Below are positions 22,420-32,700 of a DNA stretch of 64,000 bases, piece by piece. Under the pieces are notes generated by a model. It saw only the letters and a program-made list of their open reading frames with translations. It was not told the DNA's origin and ran no database searches. The position numbers and the translations under genes were made by a program. This DNA is from Heliocidaris tuberculata (taxonomy: Eukaryota > Echinodermata > Echinoidea > Camarodonta > Echinometridae): the NCBI GenBank assembly GCA_025618425.1, contig CM046838.1, positions 44,595,302 through 44,659,301 of the forward strand, given 5' to 3'. How positions within the stretch are numbered: position 1 is the first letter of the stretch; each line of letters starts with the position of its first letter.

Positions 22420-23190
22420 GTTTTGGTACTTGCTCCAAAACTTTTAAACGGATTTCTTGGATTTTTGTTGATGAATAGCAAGATACTAGTAATACTAAGA
22501 TCCAGCTTTCTAAGGTCCTGCTTTCTCATTTTCGCGATAACTCAAGAACCACAAGATGTACAAACTTCAAACTTGGTGCTAGTATGTATCACCATAAGAA
22601 GACGATCTGAATAGATTTTGGGGGAAGGAAGGTCAAAGGTCAAAGGCCACAGGTCAATTTTTGAAATTTCAGGTGTTAGCCTCGTTAACGTGATATCTCA
22701 AGAACCATTTGAGGTATGAACTTCAAACTTGGTGCTACATGTAGTATATATCACCATAGGAAGACGATCTGATTAGATTTTGGGGTATGTACATTTGTAG
22801 ATCAAAGTTCAAAGATCATGGAGGTCATTTACCATGAAATTTCAGGTTTTTGCCTTGTTAACACTCTCTTGAGCTTAATTTGAGCCATTAACTTCAAACT
22901 TGGAACTAGTATGCATCACCATAGGCATGGTGCGACAAACTGATTAGATTTTTGTTCACGTCTAGGTCAAAGTGACATGTCATAGAGGTCATAATACATG
23001 TACATGTATGTGAAATTGACGTTTTTTAACTTTGCTATCACTATACATCTCAACTTCTTTGTATTCATGACTAGGAGGAGATAAAGTGATCAGACTTTTG
23101 GGTTATAAGGCTAAAGTCAAATCTTTAAAAAGGTGAATTGACATGTAATTGTAGGCTTTTTATTCTGCTTATCAAAACATTTCAAGAACA
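22420..23190 (+). repeat. Degenerate ~160-bp tandem repeat with AGGTCAAAGGTCA sites
   Basis: At least three copies, phased by ACTTCAAACTTGG at 22564, 22720 and 22891. Each has ATCACCATAGGAAGACGATC, GATTAGATTTTG and AGGTCAAAG blocks. The first copy contains AGGTCAAAGGTCAAAGG, which fits direct-repeat nuclear-receptor half sites. Probably a dispersed tandem repeat, not a gene. Confidence 0.75.
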
Positions 23191-23210
23191 GTTTGAGCCA
23201 TCCACTGAAT

Positions 23211-24290
23211 TTAGGTGGAGGCATACATGTACATGTAGGAGACGCAGTCGCATTCATCTTGTTTTCTCATACTTTCACTCATTTTTTTTTCTCTAATTTT
23301 TCTGCTTAGATTTAAAACGAACTTGAACTTCATGGTGGACTTCACATGGGAGAGGACCTCGCAAGATAAGATTACACCACAGAGTTGCAAATTTGTGTTT
23401 GATCGATTACACGGTAAAACAAATTTATTAGAACTTTTCTTATTTTTCATTAAATTTTGCTCAAACTTTTACTTCTTTGTATTTGTCTAATGTTTCTGCT
23501 TTTATTAAAAGGGAAGTCCAGGCAAAAACATAACTTGCTTTCAACCATGGACCTACATGTAGGTCCATGTTTCAACAGAAGCAGAAAAATCAGACAAACA
23601 GAAAATCGGACAACTAGTAAGAAAGTTATGAATTTTTAATGACATGAAAAACTGGGGAAAACAATGAAAATCACTAAACAAATGACACTACTGACCATTT
23701 ATTTATTTATTTATATTAATACTACAAAATGTTTTTTTTTTTGTCCAATCATATTTTTTCAGAATTTGAACCAAGTCACATAGTGAAATATTTCATTCAA
23801 CTAAAAATATTAGTTTCACAATATTTCATATTTTTAATTACTCATTTCTTATGAACACTATAGTAAAAAATTAATATTTTTCAAGATTTTTGTAGAAAAC
23901 TATACAGTCTGTATTAATTAAAACAAGCAAAAACATACATGTATTTGCTATAAATATATCTTGGTTTCGGTTTTGTGAAAATCATATTCTGGGACAAAAA
24001 AATAAACAATTGGAGTATTAATATAAACAAAATAAATAGTAGTGTATCCATAACGCCACATACTCAAAAAAAGTTGCCAATTCGTCTAGTATTTTTCAAT
24101 TGCTCTCCCCAGAGCCATGCCATTAAAAATTCATCACTCTCATATTAGTTGACCGATTTTCCTAAAAATTTTTTTTATCAGTTTGTCAGATTTTTCTGCT
24201 TTTATTGAAAGCAAGTTACACATGTATTTTATGCCTGGACTTCCCCTTTAAATTCAACTTGATTTCATGGTGGAGTTCCCCTTTAAAATT
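23211..24290. mobile_element. Nest of TTAA-type MITEs; intact inner element 23509-24247
   Basis: The inner element is TTAA|AAGGGAAGTCCAGGC ... GCCTGGACTTCCCCT|TTAA (TTAA at 23505-23508 and 24248-24251), with inverted arms containing CAGACAAACAGAAAATCGGA and its partner. It is surrounded by pieces of a related element: GAACTTCATGGTGGACTTC near 23318 and TTTCATGGTGGAGTTCCCC|TTTAA at 24265-24287. One MITE therefore appears to have inserted into another. No coding frame. Confidence 0.8.
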
Positions 24291-24420
24291 TTAAAATTTT
24301 AGGGGTCCGCACATAGATTTCGGGGCACTCTGCGGCCATGTGTAATGGGCGCATGTTAGTGTTAAGACCTGGACTTTTAAAATTATCATAGGTCTAGTTG
24401 TCAGAAGGCCCACAAGACCA

Positions 24421-25117
24421 ACACTGTCGGTCTCGTAGGGTGTCAGTCTCATAGGGTGTCGGTCTCATAGGGTGTCGGTCTCATAGGGTGTCAGTCTCAT
24501 AGGGTGTCGGTCTAATAGGGTGTCGGTCTGGTAGGGTGTCAGTCTGGTAGGGTGTCAGTCTCGTAGGGTGTCAATCTCATAGGGTGTCAGTCTCATAGGC
24601 CGAAATTCACAAAGGTGGTTTCAACTGAGACCATGGTTTAAAATGTATGCAGATTTTGTAGTATCTCACCATCTCTCTTCTTGGCTACAGCTTGTGAGAC
24701 TGACACCCTATAAGACTGACACCCTATGGCCGGAATTCACAAAGGTGGTTTCAATTGAGAACATGGTTTAAAATGTATGCAGATTTTGTAGTATAAATAT
24801 GCTTGATTTAGCGCATACACTTAAAAAGATCCAATAATGAACGTGCGCCGGTCGCGCGTGGTTGGCAAAAGCGCTAAATTCACGCTTGTTGCCATGGTTC
24901 AGACCATGGTTTATGTAAATTCAGACCCCACGCGCGACCGGCGCGCGTTCATTATTGGATCTTTTTAAGTGTTTGCGCTAAATCAAGCGTATTTATACCA
25001 CGAAATCTGCATAAACCATGGTCTCAATTGAAACCACCTTTGTGAATTCCGGCCATAGGGTGTCAGTCTTATAGGGTGTCAGTCTCACAAGCTGTAGCCA
25101 AGAAGAGAGATGGTGAG
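24421..25117. mobile_element. Foldback complex of 17-bp repeats with a MITE inside
   Basis: A left array (24421-24600) repeats GGTGTCGGTCTCATAGG about ten times. Two inverted arms, 24665-24726 and 25056-25117, read CTCACCATCTCTCTTCTTGG ... and its complement, each ending in two more array units. Between them lies a TA-flanked MITE (24727-25055). A half copy of that MITE's left end sits at 24601-24664. The whole is another TU-like element with tandem-repeat arms, rearranged by duplication and inversion. Confidence 0.75.
24727..25055. mobile_element. TA-flanked near-complete palindromic MITE (329 bp)
   Basis: The ends are TGGCCGGAATTCACAAAGG and CCTTTGTGAATTCCGGCCA with TA on both sides. The arms pair over about 150 bp each, including GATTTAGCGCATACACTT, GATCCAATAATGAACG and CGCGCGTGG. 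A transcript or single strand would form a long hairpin. Confidence 0.88.
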
Positions 25118-25663
25118 AACCCTGGATATCAGATTTCATTCAGACTTCTTTGAAAGCAATGACAGTGAAAGTATGGACAGTGAAAAGAACTTCAGTTCCA
25201 AACAAATTGGAGAAGTTCTAGTCTGCATTACAAAAGCTAATCAATTCCTTTCGTCATCAAAATCCCTATAAATTCAGATAGGGCTTGAAAGGCCCCTGCA
25301 ACCCAAATGCAAGTTTATTGCTGTTGATGTGCAGGGATACATTCAAACATCTACATGTAATTGTAAATATGTTTCACAGATTTTTAAATGTTTTTTGAAA
25401 TATTTTCCCCAACACCCTAAAAAAAGCTCCAGATCTTATTCCTGCCATGACATCATCTATCAATCATCAGTCAGCTACACTAACATTCTACTGTACAATA
25501 GACAGCACTTCGAATGTAACTTCCCCAAACTCAGCACATGCTCACGATAGAATTGCATGCTTTCAAACAATACCACACATTACAATTCTTTTCCTGGTGA
25601 TGCTACAGCATGTCTGACATAGCAACTCCTCTGTAGGCATTGTATGGTCTATTAAATTTAGAA

Positions 25664-25827
25664 CAGGGCCTCGTTGCATAAAAGTTACAATTTGGTAACT
25701 TTGTCATTTATGGTAACTTCCATGGAAAGCTTGATTTTAATTGGCTGTTGAGCATTGTTACCATGGAAGTTTATACCATTGATGGCAAAGTTACCATAAT
25801 AGTAACTTTTATGCAACGGGGGCCCTG
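25664..25827. mobile_element. Small palindromic MITE (GGGCCTCGTTGCATAAAAG family)
   Basis: CAGGGCCTCGTTGCATAAAA on the left pairs with TTTTATGCAACGGGGGCCCTG on the right. Inner AGTTAC...GTAACT and CCATGG blocks also pair. 164 bp, non-coding. The DNA between 25118 and 25663 and from 25828 to 26200 shows no gene. Confidence 0.85.
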
Positions 25828-26209
25828 ATGGTCATGTAAAGGATTGGGAGCAACAAGTGGATCAGGGTGCACAAAAGTGAAATTATACAACACTGTTGCC
25901 CAGAGGCATGTGCCCCCACCCATGCTGCTCCCAGTACATATACATGTAGGGGTGTAATAACATTTCTATACATAAAATATTCCACATACTGAAATAAATT
26001 TTCTCAGTAAGAACCACATAAATTAGATTAAACATCAAAAAGTTGACTTGAACATTCAGAAGAAGACTTGAACATTCCTCTAAACATTCAGAAGAAGTGT
26101 AATCGTAAGGACTATTAAATGTGAGTAGCAAGAGATAAACTTAGCTGGTCAAGAACAGAAATATTACGAATTGATGTTTGAGTATAATTTACATGTATAA
26201 CTGGGCAAT

Positions 26210-26738
26210 GATTCTAGGACAACTACCCCCTAGACAACTACCCCCCGGACAACTACCCCCCGGAAAACCACCCCCTGGACGACTACCCCCCTAGGACAAC
26301 TACTCCCCAGGACAACTACCCCCTAGGACAACTACCCCCAAGACAACTACCCCCCGGAAAACCACCCCCTGGACGACTACCCCCCTAGGACATCTACCCC
26401 CCAGGACAACTACCCCCCAGGACAATTACCCCCCCCCCCAGGACAATTACCCCCCAGGACAACTACCCCCCAGGACAATTACTCCCAGGACAATTTTTCC
26501 GGGGGTAGCTGTCCAGGGGGTAGTTGTTCGGGGGGTAGTTGTCCGGGGGGTAATTGTCCTGGGGGGTAATTGTCCTGGGGGGTAGTTGTCCTGGGGGTAG
26601 TTGTCTTGGGGGGTAGTTGTCCTAGGGGGTAGTTGTCCTGGGGGGTAGTTGTCCTAGGGGGGTAGTCGTCCAGGGGGTGGTTTTCCGGGGAGTGGTTGTC
26701 CGGGGGGTAATTGTCCAGGGGGTAGTTGTCCGGATACG
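26210..26738. mobile_element. TU/FB-type foldback transposon with 9-bp target duplication
   Basis: The left arm (to about 26494) is an array of GGACAACTACCCCCC units. The right arm, from about 26500, is the same array inverted (GGGGGTAGTTGTCC). Variant units such as GGAAAACCACCCCCTGG and GACGACTACCCCC appear in both arms, so the arms are true inverted copies. CTGGGCAAT directly flanks both ends (26201-26209 and 26739-26747). The outer tip on the right is CCGGATACG. There is no interior to speak of. A 9-bp duplication fits Mutator/FB-like elements; TU elements of sea urchins have the same arm design. Confidence 0.92.
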
Positions 26739-27501
26739 CTGGGCAATATATCCATCATTCTGATCAAGAAAAAGAAAGGGCATGCAAAGTTTTTAAAAAT
26801 AATGAATAAATATACGAGTAGGAATTTAGGCAAAGTTGACTTCTAATATAGCCATATGAACAGAATGATATAGTCTGACAATATTGCAAAATGAAATGTG
26901 CATTACTGTTGCAAAGTAAATATTTGGAAAGAATGGGGGAAAAAATGGGAGAACAATGTGTGTCTGTGTTGGTAAACTATCCATTTATCTTTCCAGAAAA
27001 TTTGATGAGCATAGCATTAGTATTTCTTGAGTTACAGTACTTTGAATACAGTGTATGACCATGCAAAACAGCCCTCTGGTTGCAAGGAGAGTGTGCCATT
27101 TCAGACACTGGAAATAAAATCAGCCCTTTTTGTTCATTTGCATACAACCTGCAGTCTGACTGCCTACGCACCTCCTTGCTTAGTTCTTCTTAGAACTACA
27201 ACTACTTATTTAATGGATACTCCGTAGGATCCATCAGTCAGGATGCAATGCCACGGAAACTAGTAATACGGTAGTACAGTAGACAAAAATACTGTCTGTT
27301 ATGAGGAATCATTAATTAAAAGTGACATTTGTCAAAGTACGGAGGTCAGTGGAGCCAGACATAATGTCATGTACACAGAGAGACTGAAGCTTTTGGTCTA
27401 TGTGCGAAGGTCAGTGGAACCAGACGTAGTCTCAGTGGAATAACCGGCAATACAGAGAGACTTCAAGGGGAAGTCCACCCTGATTACAAGTTGGTATCTT
27501 G

Positions 27502-27688
27502 CAGGGGCCGCTGAGCGTTTTTGAAGGTGGGGGGGGGGGGGCTGATTTGATTTCACTTGAATAATGACAGTTTTGCACCTTTTAAAAAAATGTTATGAAA
27601 TGTGTCTACTCAAAAAAGTGGGGGGGGGGGGGCTGCAACCCCCTAGCCCCCCCTCCCCCCCCCCCCCCCGGGGGGTTCCACGGCCCAT
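27502..27688. mobile_element. G/C-homopolymer MITE, copy 1
   Basis: It runs from CAGGGGCCGCTGAGC through a G12 run, GATTTGATTTCACTTGAATA and CTACTCAAAAAAGTGGGG to a C-rich end CCACGGCCCATG. A second copy at 45867-46031 has the same order of blocks. A truncated TTAA-MITE end (GGGGAAGTCCACCCTG) lies just upstream at 27468. No gene was seen in 26748-27463 or 27689-28239; a short hairpin, GCAAGGTTATTGTAGATAAC, is near 27935. Confidence 0.7.
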
Positions 27689-28239
27689 GTTTGTGAACTC
27701 CTCTCCCATTTGCCCTGTAACCAAAAATTCATTTCAATTTCCATTTTCTCCAAAGAAAACATTCAATCGTAGATATAATCATTGCTCACATGTTTTACAC
27801 AAAACCTGTATAAAATAAATCTACATCTAATGTACGTACTGTACACTGTATTCCTTCATCAAAAACAAAGAAAAGGAAAATTTATGAAATTTATCTGCAG
27901 TTAGCAAATGGGGAAGGCCACCACTCACACCTATGCAAGGTTATTGTAGATAACCTTGCACCCCATACCTTCCTACCAGCAAGTGTGTGATGGAAAGGAG
28001 CAAGATCGCCAGCCAAAAATAGCCTGAAAATTTCACTTGATCACTTACATGTACAGTACATGTAGATGATAAAGATCCTATTGAAGAATCTGGCAAAAAA
28101 TAATCTATCATCCTAAAATGTAGAAGGAAGTATTTTCTCAAAACTTTGCCGATCATATTGGTGTTTTCAACTCTTAAAGTTAGAGTTTGTGACCGCCGCC
28201 GAAATCGACACAGCCCCACATAGTGACTGATGGTTCTAT

Positions 28240-28564
28240 CAGGGTGGTCCACAAGGGGTTTTAACATGTACATGTACATTACATGTAACAGCGACAAGTT
28301 TGAAAATCAACAACAGGTTAAGATTTCTTAAATAATAATTTTCAAATTATTTATGAAATATAAGTAATAAAATTTGTTTCAAAATGCTTCAAAATATGCC
28401 TTGGTATTGCACCAGAAAGTCTCAGAGAACCACAAAACTTCCAAGGCCCTCAAGCAGGCTCTGGACTCAGGCCACAAGGGACTTTATGCTTCGAATGACA
28501 TAAGTTTATACTTCTTCCCAGTTGCGATTTTACATGTTTGAAATTTTGTTTGTGGACCACCCTG
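28240..28564. mobile_element. MITE with CAGGGTGGTCCACAA ends
   Basis: CAGGGTGGTCCACAAGG on the left and TTTGTGGACCACCCTG on the right are inverted. The flanks GTTCTAT and GTTCCAT match at six of seven bases, consistent with a hAT-like duplication. No credible coding frame. Confidence 0.7.
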
Positions 28565-28599
28565 GTTCCATGAGTGAGAGGAGGCGGCGCTCCTTGGAG

Positions 28600-28750
28600 G
28601 TAATGGGAGAGGAGCTCGCAAGATACGTTACGAATTTGTGTTTGATTCATTACAACTTCAAAAACTCATAACTCTCTCATAATTTCTTTTTGGATTCTGT
28701 TCAAACTTTCACTAATTTGCGTCTCTCTATTTTTTCTTCTTGGAAAATGT
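28600..28750 (-). mobile_element. TTAA-MITE fragment
   Basis: Contains GGAGAGGAGCTCGCAAGATA, CATAACTCTCTCATAATTTC and CAAACTTTCACTAATTTG, the conserved inner blocks of the TTAA-type MITEs, without ends. Confidence 0.55.
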
Positions 28751-28841
28751 ACATGTATAACCACATGATACGACAAGCTACGAAAGGATGAACAGGCATT
28801 CGTCCTATAACATCGTGGGATTAAAGTAAAGTAAAGTGAGT

Positions 28842-29070
28842 AACATTATAAAACGGGTTCAATAATGTAGCCATCCTGATTGGTCAAATAACACCGCGTG
28901 ACTGTGCAAAAAAAAAGTACTAACGCACGGCGAGGGGACTAACGCACGGCTAATCTGGATCAAACCGGATCAGTAAACATGTAAACATGTAGCGCAGACG
29001 GTACGACTCGATTTGGCTATATGTTTTTACACGCTAAGAGATTGTAGACCCGTTTTATGAAACTATTAAT
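28842..29070. mobile_element. MITE with ATAAAACGGGT inverted ends
   Basis: ATTATAAAACGGGTTCA near 28845 pairs with GTAGACCCGTTTTATGAA near 29047. Inside, GACTAACGCACGG occurs twice. Non-coding. Confidence 0.55.
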
Positions 29071-29199
29071 ACATGGTTGTGAGTTTGTGCGTTAGTGCGA
29101 CCCGGCAACACGCAGGTTTTTATCGTGGTGTCTAACACGATAAAAAACCTTTGTGTTGCCGGATCGCACTAACGCACTCCCAACCATGTATTGATAGTA
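29062..29199. mobile_element. 138-bp hairpin element
   Basis: ACTATTAATACATGGTTG / CAACCATGTATTGATAGT, GCGTTAGTGCGA / TCGCACTAACGC and TTTTTATCGTG / CACGATAAAAA pair successively, leaving a loop of about 6 bases (GTGTCT) near 29130. A compact perfect-looking foldback next to the preceding MITE. Confidence 0.8.
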
Positions 29200-29395
29200 T
29201 ACTAATACATAAGTCAAGACAATGCTTAGTGAAAATTTCGAAGAATTTAGACCCAAGTATTACAGGCTTTAGTAAGGCTTAGAGCTATTTAGTGGTCCGG
29301 CATGTCCAGAGCGGAGTGTGGCTGGCACTTGAATTTTGAATCTGGAAACCTTATGGCCCTGCGATGCCGAGTTAGCCTGACCCCATCTAACTTAA

Positions 29396-29979
29396 AGGGA
29401 AATCCAACCTTTATAGCAAGTTGCTTTGAAAGAAAGAGGAAAAATCAGAGAAGCAGATTGGTGAAAGTTTGAACGAAATCGGACAAGCGATAAGAAAGTT
29501 ATGAATTTTTGAAAGTTGTAATCACTATGCATATGGGAATTTCAAATTGGCCGAATAGGTAATGTCACTGTGATGTAGCTGTGGACAACTCCCCCATTCG
29601 CTCTAACACACAAAGTGACTAAAATGTCACTTTTTTTCAAAATGCATTACTCAGTAGGATCTTTTCGTTCATGAGGACCTATAACAATATGCTATCTCTA
29701 AAATATTTTGAGTACTGCCCCGAGGGTAAAAGCACCTCGAAGAAAACCGCAAATTAATGATATTTTTGTGTACGGCAAATGGGAGAGTTGTCCACAAATA
29801 TGTCACAATTGACTCACCAAATTGCCAATTTGAGATTCGCATAGATGTAGTGATCTCATTTTTCAAACATCCATAACTCTCTTAATCCTTGTCCGATTTC
29901 TTTCAAACTTTTGCCATCCTGTTTTTCTTATTTTTCTGCTTTCACACAAATCATCTTATTATCAAGGTTGGATTGCCCT
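29396..29979. mobile_element. TTAA-flanked foldback MITE (584 bp)
   Basis: TTAA|AGGGAAATCCAACC on the left and GGTTGGATTGCCCT|TTAA on the right (TTAA at 29392-29395 and 29980-29983). The arms share GGAAAAATCAGAGAAGCAG-type blocks with the copies at 17040 and 23509. It inserted into the left arm of the larger inverted repeat: the host blocks on its two sides (GCCGAGTTAGCC and GAGACTCGGC) adjoin in the right arm. Confidence 0.9.
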
Positions 29980-31043
29980 TTAAGAGACTCGGCACGAGGC
30001 CGGGTTGTCCCCACTGTCGAGTTAGCAATGGTTACAGGTTAGCCCAGATGATCGGATCCCAAGTTACTTACATGTACATGGTAGTTACTTAGACTCTAAC
30101 TTACTTATAGTCATGGATTGTATTTCCGAACAGCACTGTATTACCGAACGCTTAAAGTTAAGCGCCTAAAATGGTTTCCATACGCATGGGACTAACTTAC
30201 ATGTAGTTGTACGCATATATGTTCTCCACACTATTGAAACAAAGAACACAGGGTAGAAGATCATAAAATGAGGCAAAAGACATAATAATCTTATAACCTG
30301 CTCTCTCGTCACCCCCAGTCTTCATCCCATTGGCCCCAAATCGGGGTAGGTTGTGTCTTTTTCCCATAGGTGGCACACGTTCGGTAATACAATACCTTTT
30401 TCAAGGGACCATTGGGAAGGAGTTCACTCAGAAGGGAATGTCTATTAGAGGTCAAGATCGATGTTGTCTTTTTCAAATTCCATCAACTTCTTTTTCTGTA
30501 GAACTTTGAGCATTCATTATGTAAGTTTGACAGATATTCATGTAAAAGAATGATTTTGTGAAAAGTGTTCGGAAATAGCAGAGCGCGTTGATAGAGAGAG
30601 TTGTGACACGCGCATAATAAGCATGCGCGTACGCGATCTTTGTTTAAAACATGGCGGATCATGGAGCTCCCAATAGTTCCCTTTCACGTACATTCTCTAT
30701 GAGAGGGAACTTTTTGAAGCTCCATGAAATGACTGACCAATCAGAAGCGACATCCAGTGTCAGGACTCTCTGTATGGATAGCTCTGGGAAATAGGGTCCA
30801 CTACCATACTAGACCGAAAAATCAGTCTATTTTGTTCGAGAATATGCTCCGCTGAGACTACGTCTGGCTTCATGGAATTCCTCTCCTACATAGACCGAAG
30901 TCTGCCCTAAGCACTCCTGTTGGGGTCTTGCATATTATGTGCTTACCTATGGCTGGGACCTGGCTGGGACTTGCGTATGCACGCACGCGCGCGCATGTGC
31001 GTTCACTAGTACGTATATTCCATAGGTATATTCCGTTCGCCCG

Positions 31044-31098
31044 ATGGATTCACTTGCGGAAGTTGCGATAACCCTGTTGACAACATGGAAAAAAAACG
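31044..31098 (+). CDS. Possible short first exon inside the large inverted-repeat element
   Basis: ATG in a good context (CCCGATGG) opens MDSLAEVAITLLTTWKKN and reaches a GT donor (AACG|GTAAAA) in phase 1, downstream of a CpG-rich stretch with alternating CG (ACGCACGCGCGCGC). No downstream exon could be linked. It may be a chance frame. Confidence 0.22.
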
Positions 31099-32700
31099 GT
31101 AAAATTTCTGTAACTTGTGCATTATTTCAAAAATCAGGTGAGCTCACTATATTTATAATTTAGAATACATTGCTTTTACTATATAGACTAAGTTCAGTAA
31201 GTTGATTTTTGTCAATATACCACTCTAAAAAAGTCGTAAACGTGTGGGGTGAGGCACGTCACCTGTACGTCCATAGGCACAGACACAGTGATTAAGCTCA
31301 CTCGATGCCTACTCGACTACGGTGCCTATGGGAGGCTTCCGTCTGTCTTGGAGGAGAACCTCAAAACTTTTAAGTCAGAAAATGTTATAAAACTCCAGAC
31401 GGATTTTTCTGTCTACTACTACTACCCAATCTCCAATAACCTTGCATAAGTGTGAGTGAGTATGGTAGTGGATCCAGTTTCCGAACACTTTTCAGAAAAT
31501 CAACGATAGCAAATAAAATATCAAACGAATATCTGTCAAACTTACATAATGAATGCTCAAAGTCCTACAGAAAAAGAAGTTGATGGAATTTTAAAAAGAC
31601 AACGTAGATTTAATACGATATTCCCTTCCGAGCGAACCCCTTCCCAACGACGTGGTGTTTTGGTCCCTTGAAAATGGTATTGTATTTCTGAACGGGCCCC
31701 TATGGGAGAATTTCCTCATTATGCTCAGTCTAATCAACAAAAATATTACGCACGTGTACACTTTTTGTTATCACTCGTAGTTCGGCAGGACGATCACACG
31801 TTCTACACGAACATGCTTTATATCGAGGGTTGCTAACATGTACATGTAGACCTTTATATAAACAACGGCCACTGCATGCATGTTATGCAGTAGAGTCTAA
31901 TTACTCTCTCTCTCTAAATGTTAGACAGGAACGGATCGGTTGTGAGTCTTTGATTTTGAAATCGGCAGTTTTAGGTTAAAGTTTCATTCAAAATAGAGAT
32001 ATTTTTCTGATTAAGGGATTTTTCAATCAATTATTCAATCATTTTCATGGTTTCATGTAAAAATCAGATACTATTTAGATCGTATTTTTTGCCTCATTTT
32101 ATGATCTGCTGCCCTTTGTTCTCTGTCTCAAATAGTGTGTAGAACATGCGCTTAGTCCCACGCGTATGAAACTAAGGTTAAGCCATTTTAATGCGCCTAA
32201 CTTAACTGGGGTCGGGCTAACTCGGCACTAGGGCAAACTCGGCACTGCGCGGTGACTATGTTTCAAGAGTTGAAGTCCACGCTACGCACTGTACCCTTTT
32301 TTAGCCTTAAATTTCATGTTTTGTATAATATTATCCATTAGTTACGCGCCAAATCAATTTCCAATTCGATAAAAAGGGGTCGGGCTAACTCGGCACTAGG
32401 GCGAACTCGGCACTGCGCGGGGACTATGTTTCAACAGTTGAAGTCCACGCTACGCACCGTACCCTTTTTTAGCCTTAAATTTCATTTTTTGTATAATTTT
32501 ACTTCTTGAAATTTTCAACATTACTTCTTTGCTATAAATCATTTTACACATTGTTATCAAATCATTTGAATTTAAGTGTTTTGAAATGTGTAATTAAATG
32601 CGAAATTCAACAGAAGTGTTTGCGATCAATTTAACTCTCTGGGCTCACTCAGCCGCGATTTTCCGCCAAGGCCGAGTTCGCCCTTGTGCCGAGTTAGCCC

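Larger units (their letters stand above)
29369..32700. mobile_element. Large inverted-repeat element (arms about 0.9-1.2 kb)
   Basis: The left arm (29369-29391 and 29984-30830) and right arm (about 31440-32260, outer part to 32700) share inverted blocks: GCCGAGTTAGCCTGACCCC / GGGGTCGGGCTAACTCGGC, CATACGCATGGGACTAA / TTAGTCCCACGCGTATG, AAATGAGGCAAAA, GCATTCATTATGTAAGTTTG / CAAACTTACATAATGAATGC, and CCACTACCATACTAG. The left arm is split by the TTAA MITE at 29396-29979. The right arm has a 168-bp tandem duplication (from 32211 and 32379). Boundaries and target duplication could not be fixed. Confidence 0.65.

Noticed and set aside
24421..24600. CRISPR-like array (regular short repeats)
   Set aside because: Units are contiguous without unique spacers, the DNA is eukaryotic, and inverted arms show a foldback element.
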